Positions 63,575 through 64,000 of a DNA stretch of 64,000 nt are shown here, piece by piece; the first letter of the stretch is position 1; the number at the start of each line of letters is the position of its first letter. The notes under the pieces were generated by a model that saw nothing but the letters and a program-made list of their open reading frames with translations, was not told the DNA's origin and ran no database searches. Origin of the DNA: Pseudomonas azadiae (lineage in GTDB: Bacteria; Pseudomonadota; Gammaproteobacteria; Pseudomonadales; Pseudomonadaceae). The stretch is from the NCBI RefSeq assembly GCF_019145355.1, contig NZ_JAHSTY010000002.1, forward strand, positions 1-64,000. Direction: 5' to 3'. The position numbers and the translations under genes were made by a program.

Positions 63575-63657
63575 ATCGCAGGCAAGCCAGCTCCCACCTT
63601 CGATCACCTTTTCCTCAGATAACTCGGTCAACTGTGGGAGTCGGGCTTGCCCGCGAT
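63575..63657. repeat. Pair of REP units in reversed arrangement
   Basis: ATCGCAGGCAAGCCAGCTCC (from 63575) comes first and TGTGGGAGTCGGGCTTGCCC (63633-63657) second, so the two units are ordered opposite to the other doublets. The arms are also diverged. They lie between ispD and the LysR gene, which are convergent. Confidence 0.8.
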
Positions 63658-63681
63658 GGGGCCGGTACAGGCAACCCATGA

Positions 63682-64000
63682 TCAACCGCTGTACTCCGGC
63701 CGCCCAGCCAACCCCTCCTTCAAGAAATCCACCAGCTTCCTGACCTTCGGCGACAAATGCCGCTGTTGCGGATACAGCGCCCACACCGCCGTATTCGGCG
63801 GCTGATGCGCCTGCAGCAACGACACCAGCGCGCCACTGTGCAGATGCTCCAGCACGTAATAATCCGGCAACTGGCACAACCCGACACCTTGCAACGCTGC
63901 GTCGAGCACCGCTTGCCCGCTGTTGCAGCGCCAGTTTCCTTGCACGCGCTGGGAAAATTCGCGCCCGTCCTGGGCCAGTTGCCAGATATCCGAGCTGCCG
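63682..64000 (-). CDS. LysR-family transcriptional regulator, C-terminal part
   Basis: The gene enters from beyond position 64000 and ends at 63682; about 106 C-terminal codons are visible. GNWRCNSGQAVLDAALQGVG, LPDYYVLEHLHSG and VWALYPQQRHLSPKVRKLVD are typical of the LysR substrate-binding domain. The DNA-binding domain is outside the window, so the regulated genes and ligand are unknown. Confidence 0.88.
   Translation of the reverse strand, partial: GSSDIWQLAQDGREFSQRVQGNWRCNSGQAVLDAALQGVGLCQLPDYYVLEHLHSGALVSLLQAHQPPNTAVWALYPQQRHLSPKVRKLVDFLKEGLAGRPEYSG

Overview
The window is about 60% G+C chromosomal DNA from a Pseudomonas of the fluorescens group. The evidence is protein content, gene order and repeats. 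The block dapC-glnD-map-rpsB-tsf-pyrH-frr-uppS-cdsA-ispC-rseP-bamA-skp-lpxD-fabZ-lpxA-lpxB-rnhB-dnaE-accA-tilS-pyrG-kdsA-eno-ftsB-ispD and the block csp-rlmA-dapE-ndvB have the order I know from pseudomonads. The gaps carry the GTGGGAGC(T/G)GGCTTGC inverted repeats (REP doublets) typical of this group.

Layout. 1-3700: small conserved or poorly known genes (DUF72, a PEP-mutase-like enzyme, an extensin-like protein, and a protein with an internal duplication). 3793-9692: rsmJ, then a TetR regulator divergent from a two-gene RND efflux operon. 9816-13831: an accessory block with an Lrp/AsnC-type regulator divergent from a BesD/Hal-like Fe(II)/2-oxoglutarate amino-acid halogenase, an SHMT-fold PLP enzyme with altered catalytic residues, and two LysE-family exporters. 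13869-23330: DUF4197 protein, YbaY-like lipoprotein, plsB, a cold-shock gene, rlmA-dapE and ndvB. 23548-27584: the sulfur-relay set tcdA/csdE/csdA, then yffB and dapD. 27613-29434: a two-gene HipA-kinase/DUF3037 insertion bounded by perfect 24-bp direct repeats. 29594-33282: a Na+/H+ antiporter, an astacin-like metallopeptidase and dapC. 33417-63552: a long housekeeping run for nitrogen signalling, translation, isoprenoid and phospholipid precursors, outer-membrane and lipid A assembly, DNA replication, CTP, KDO and enolase. The window ends inside a LysR-type regulator.

How the genes work together. The 37-56 kb run couples translation factors (rpsB, tsf, frr) to envelope growth: UppS, CdsA and IspC supply carrier and lipid precursors, RseP and BamA/Skp handle outer-membrane stress and assembly, and LpxD/FabZ/LpxA/LpxB start lipid A. 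Three lysine/diaminopimelate genes (dapC, dapD, dapE) are dispersed through the window.

The most interesting system is the 9.8-13.8 kb block. The halogenase has H-x-G in place of the iron-binding carboxylate. Every BesD substrate- and iron-site residue that I can recall is present at a constant offset of three. With a PLP enzyme, two amino-acid exporters and an amino-acid-sensing regulator beside it, the block reads as a compact pathway that makes, modifies, exports and senses a chlorinated basic amino acid. This is inference from sequence; the product is not known from the window.
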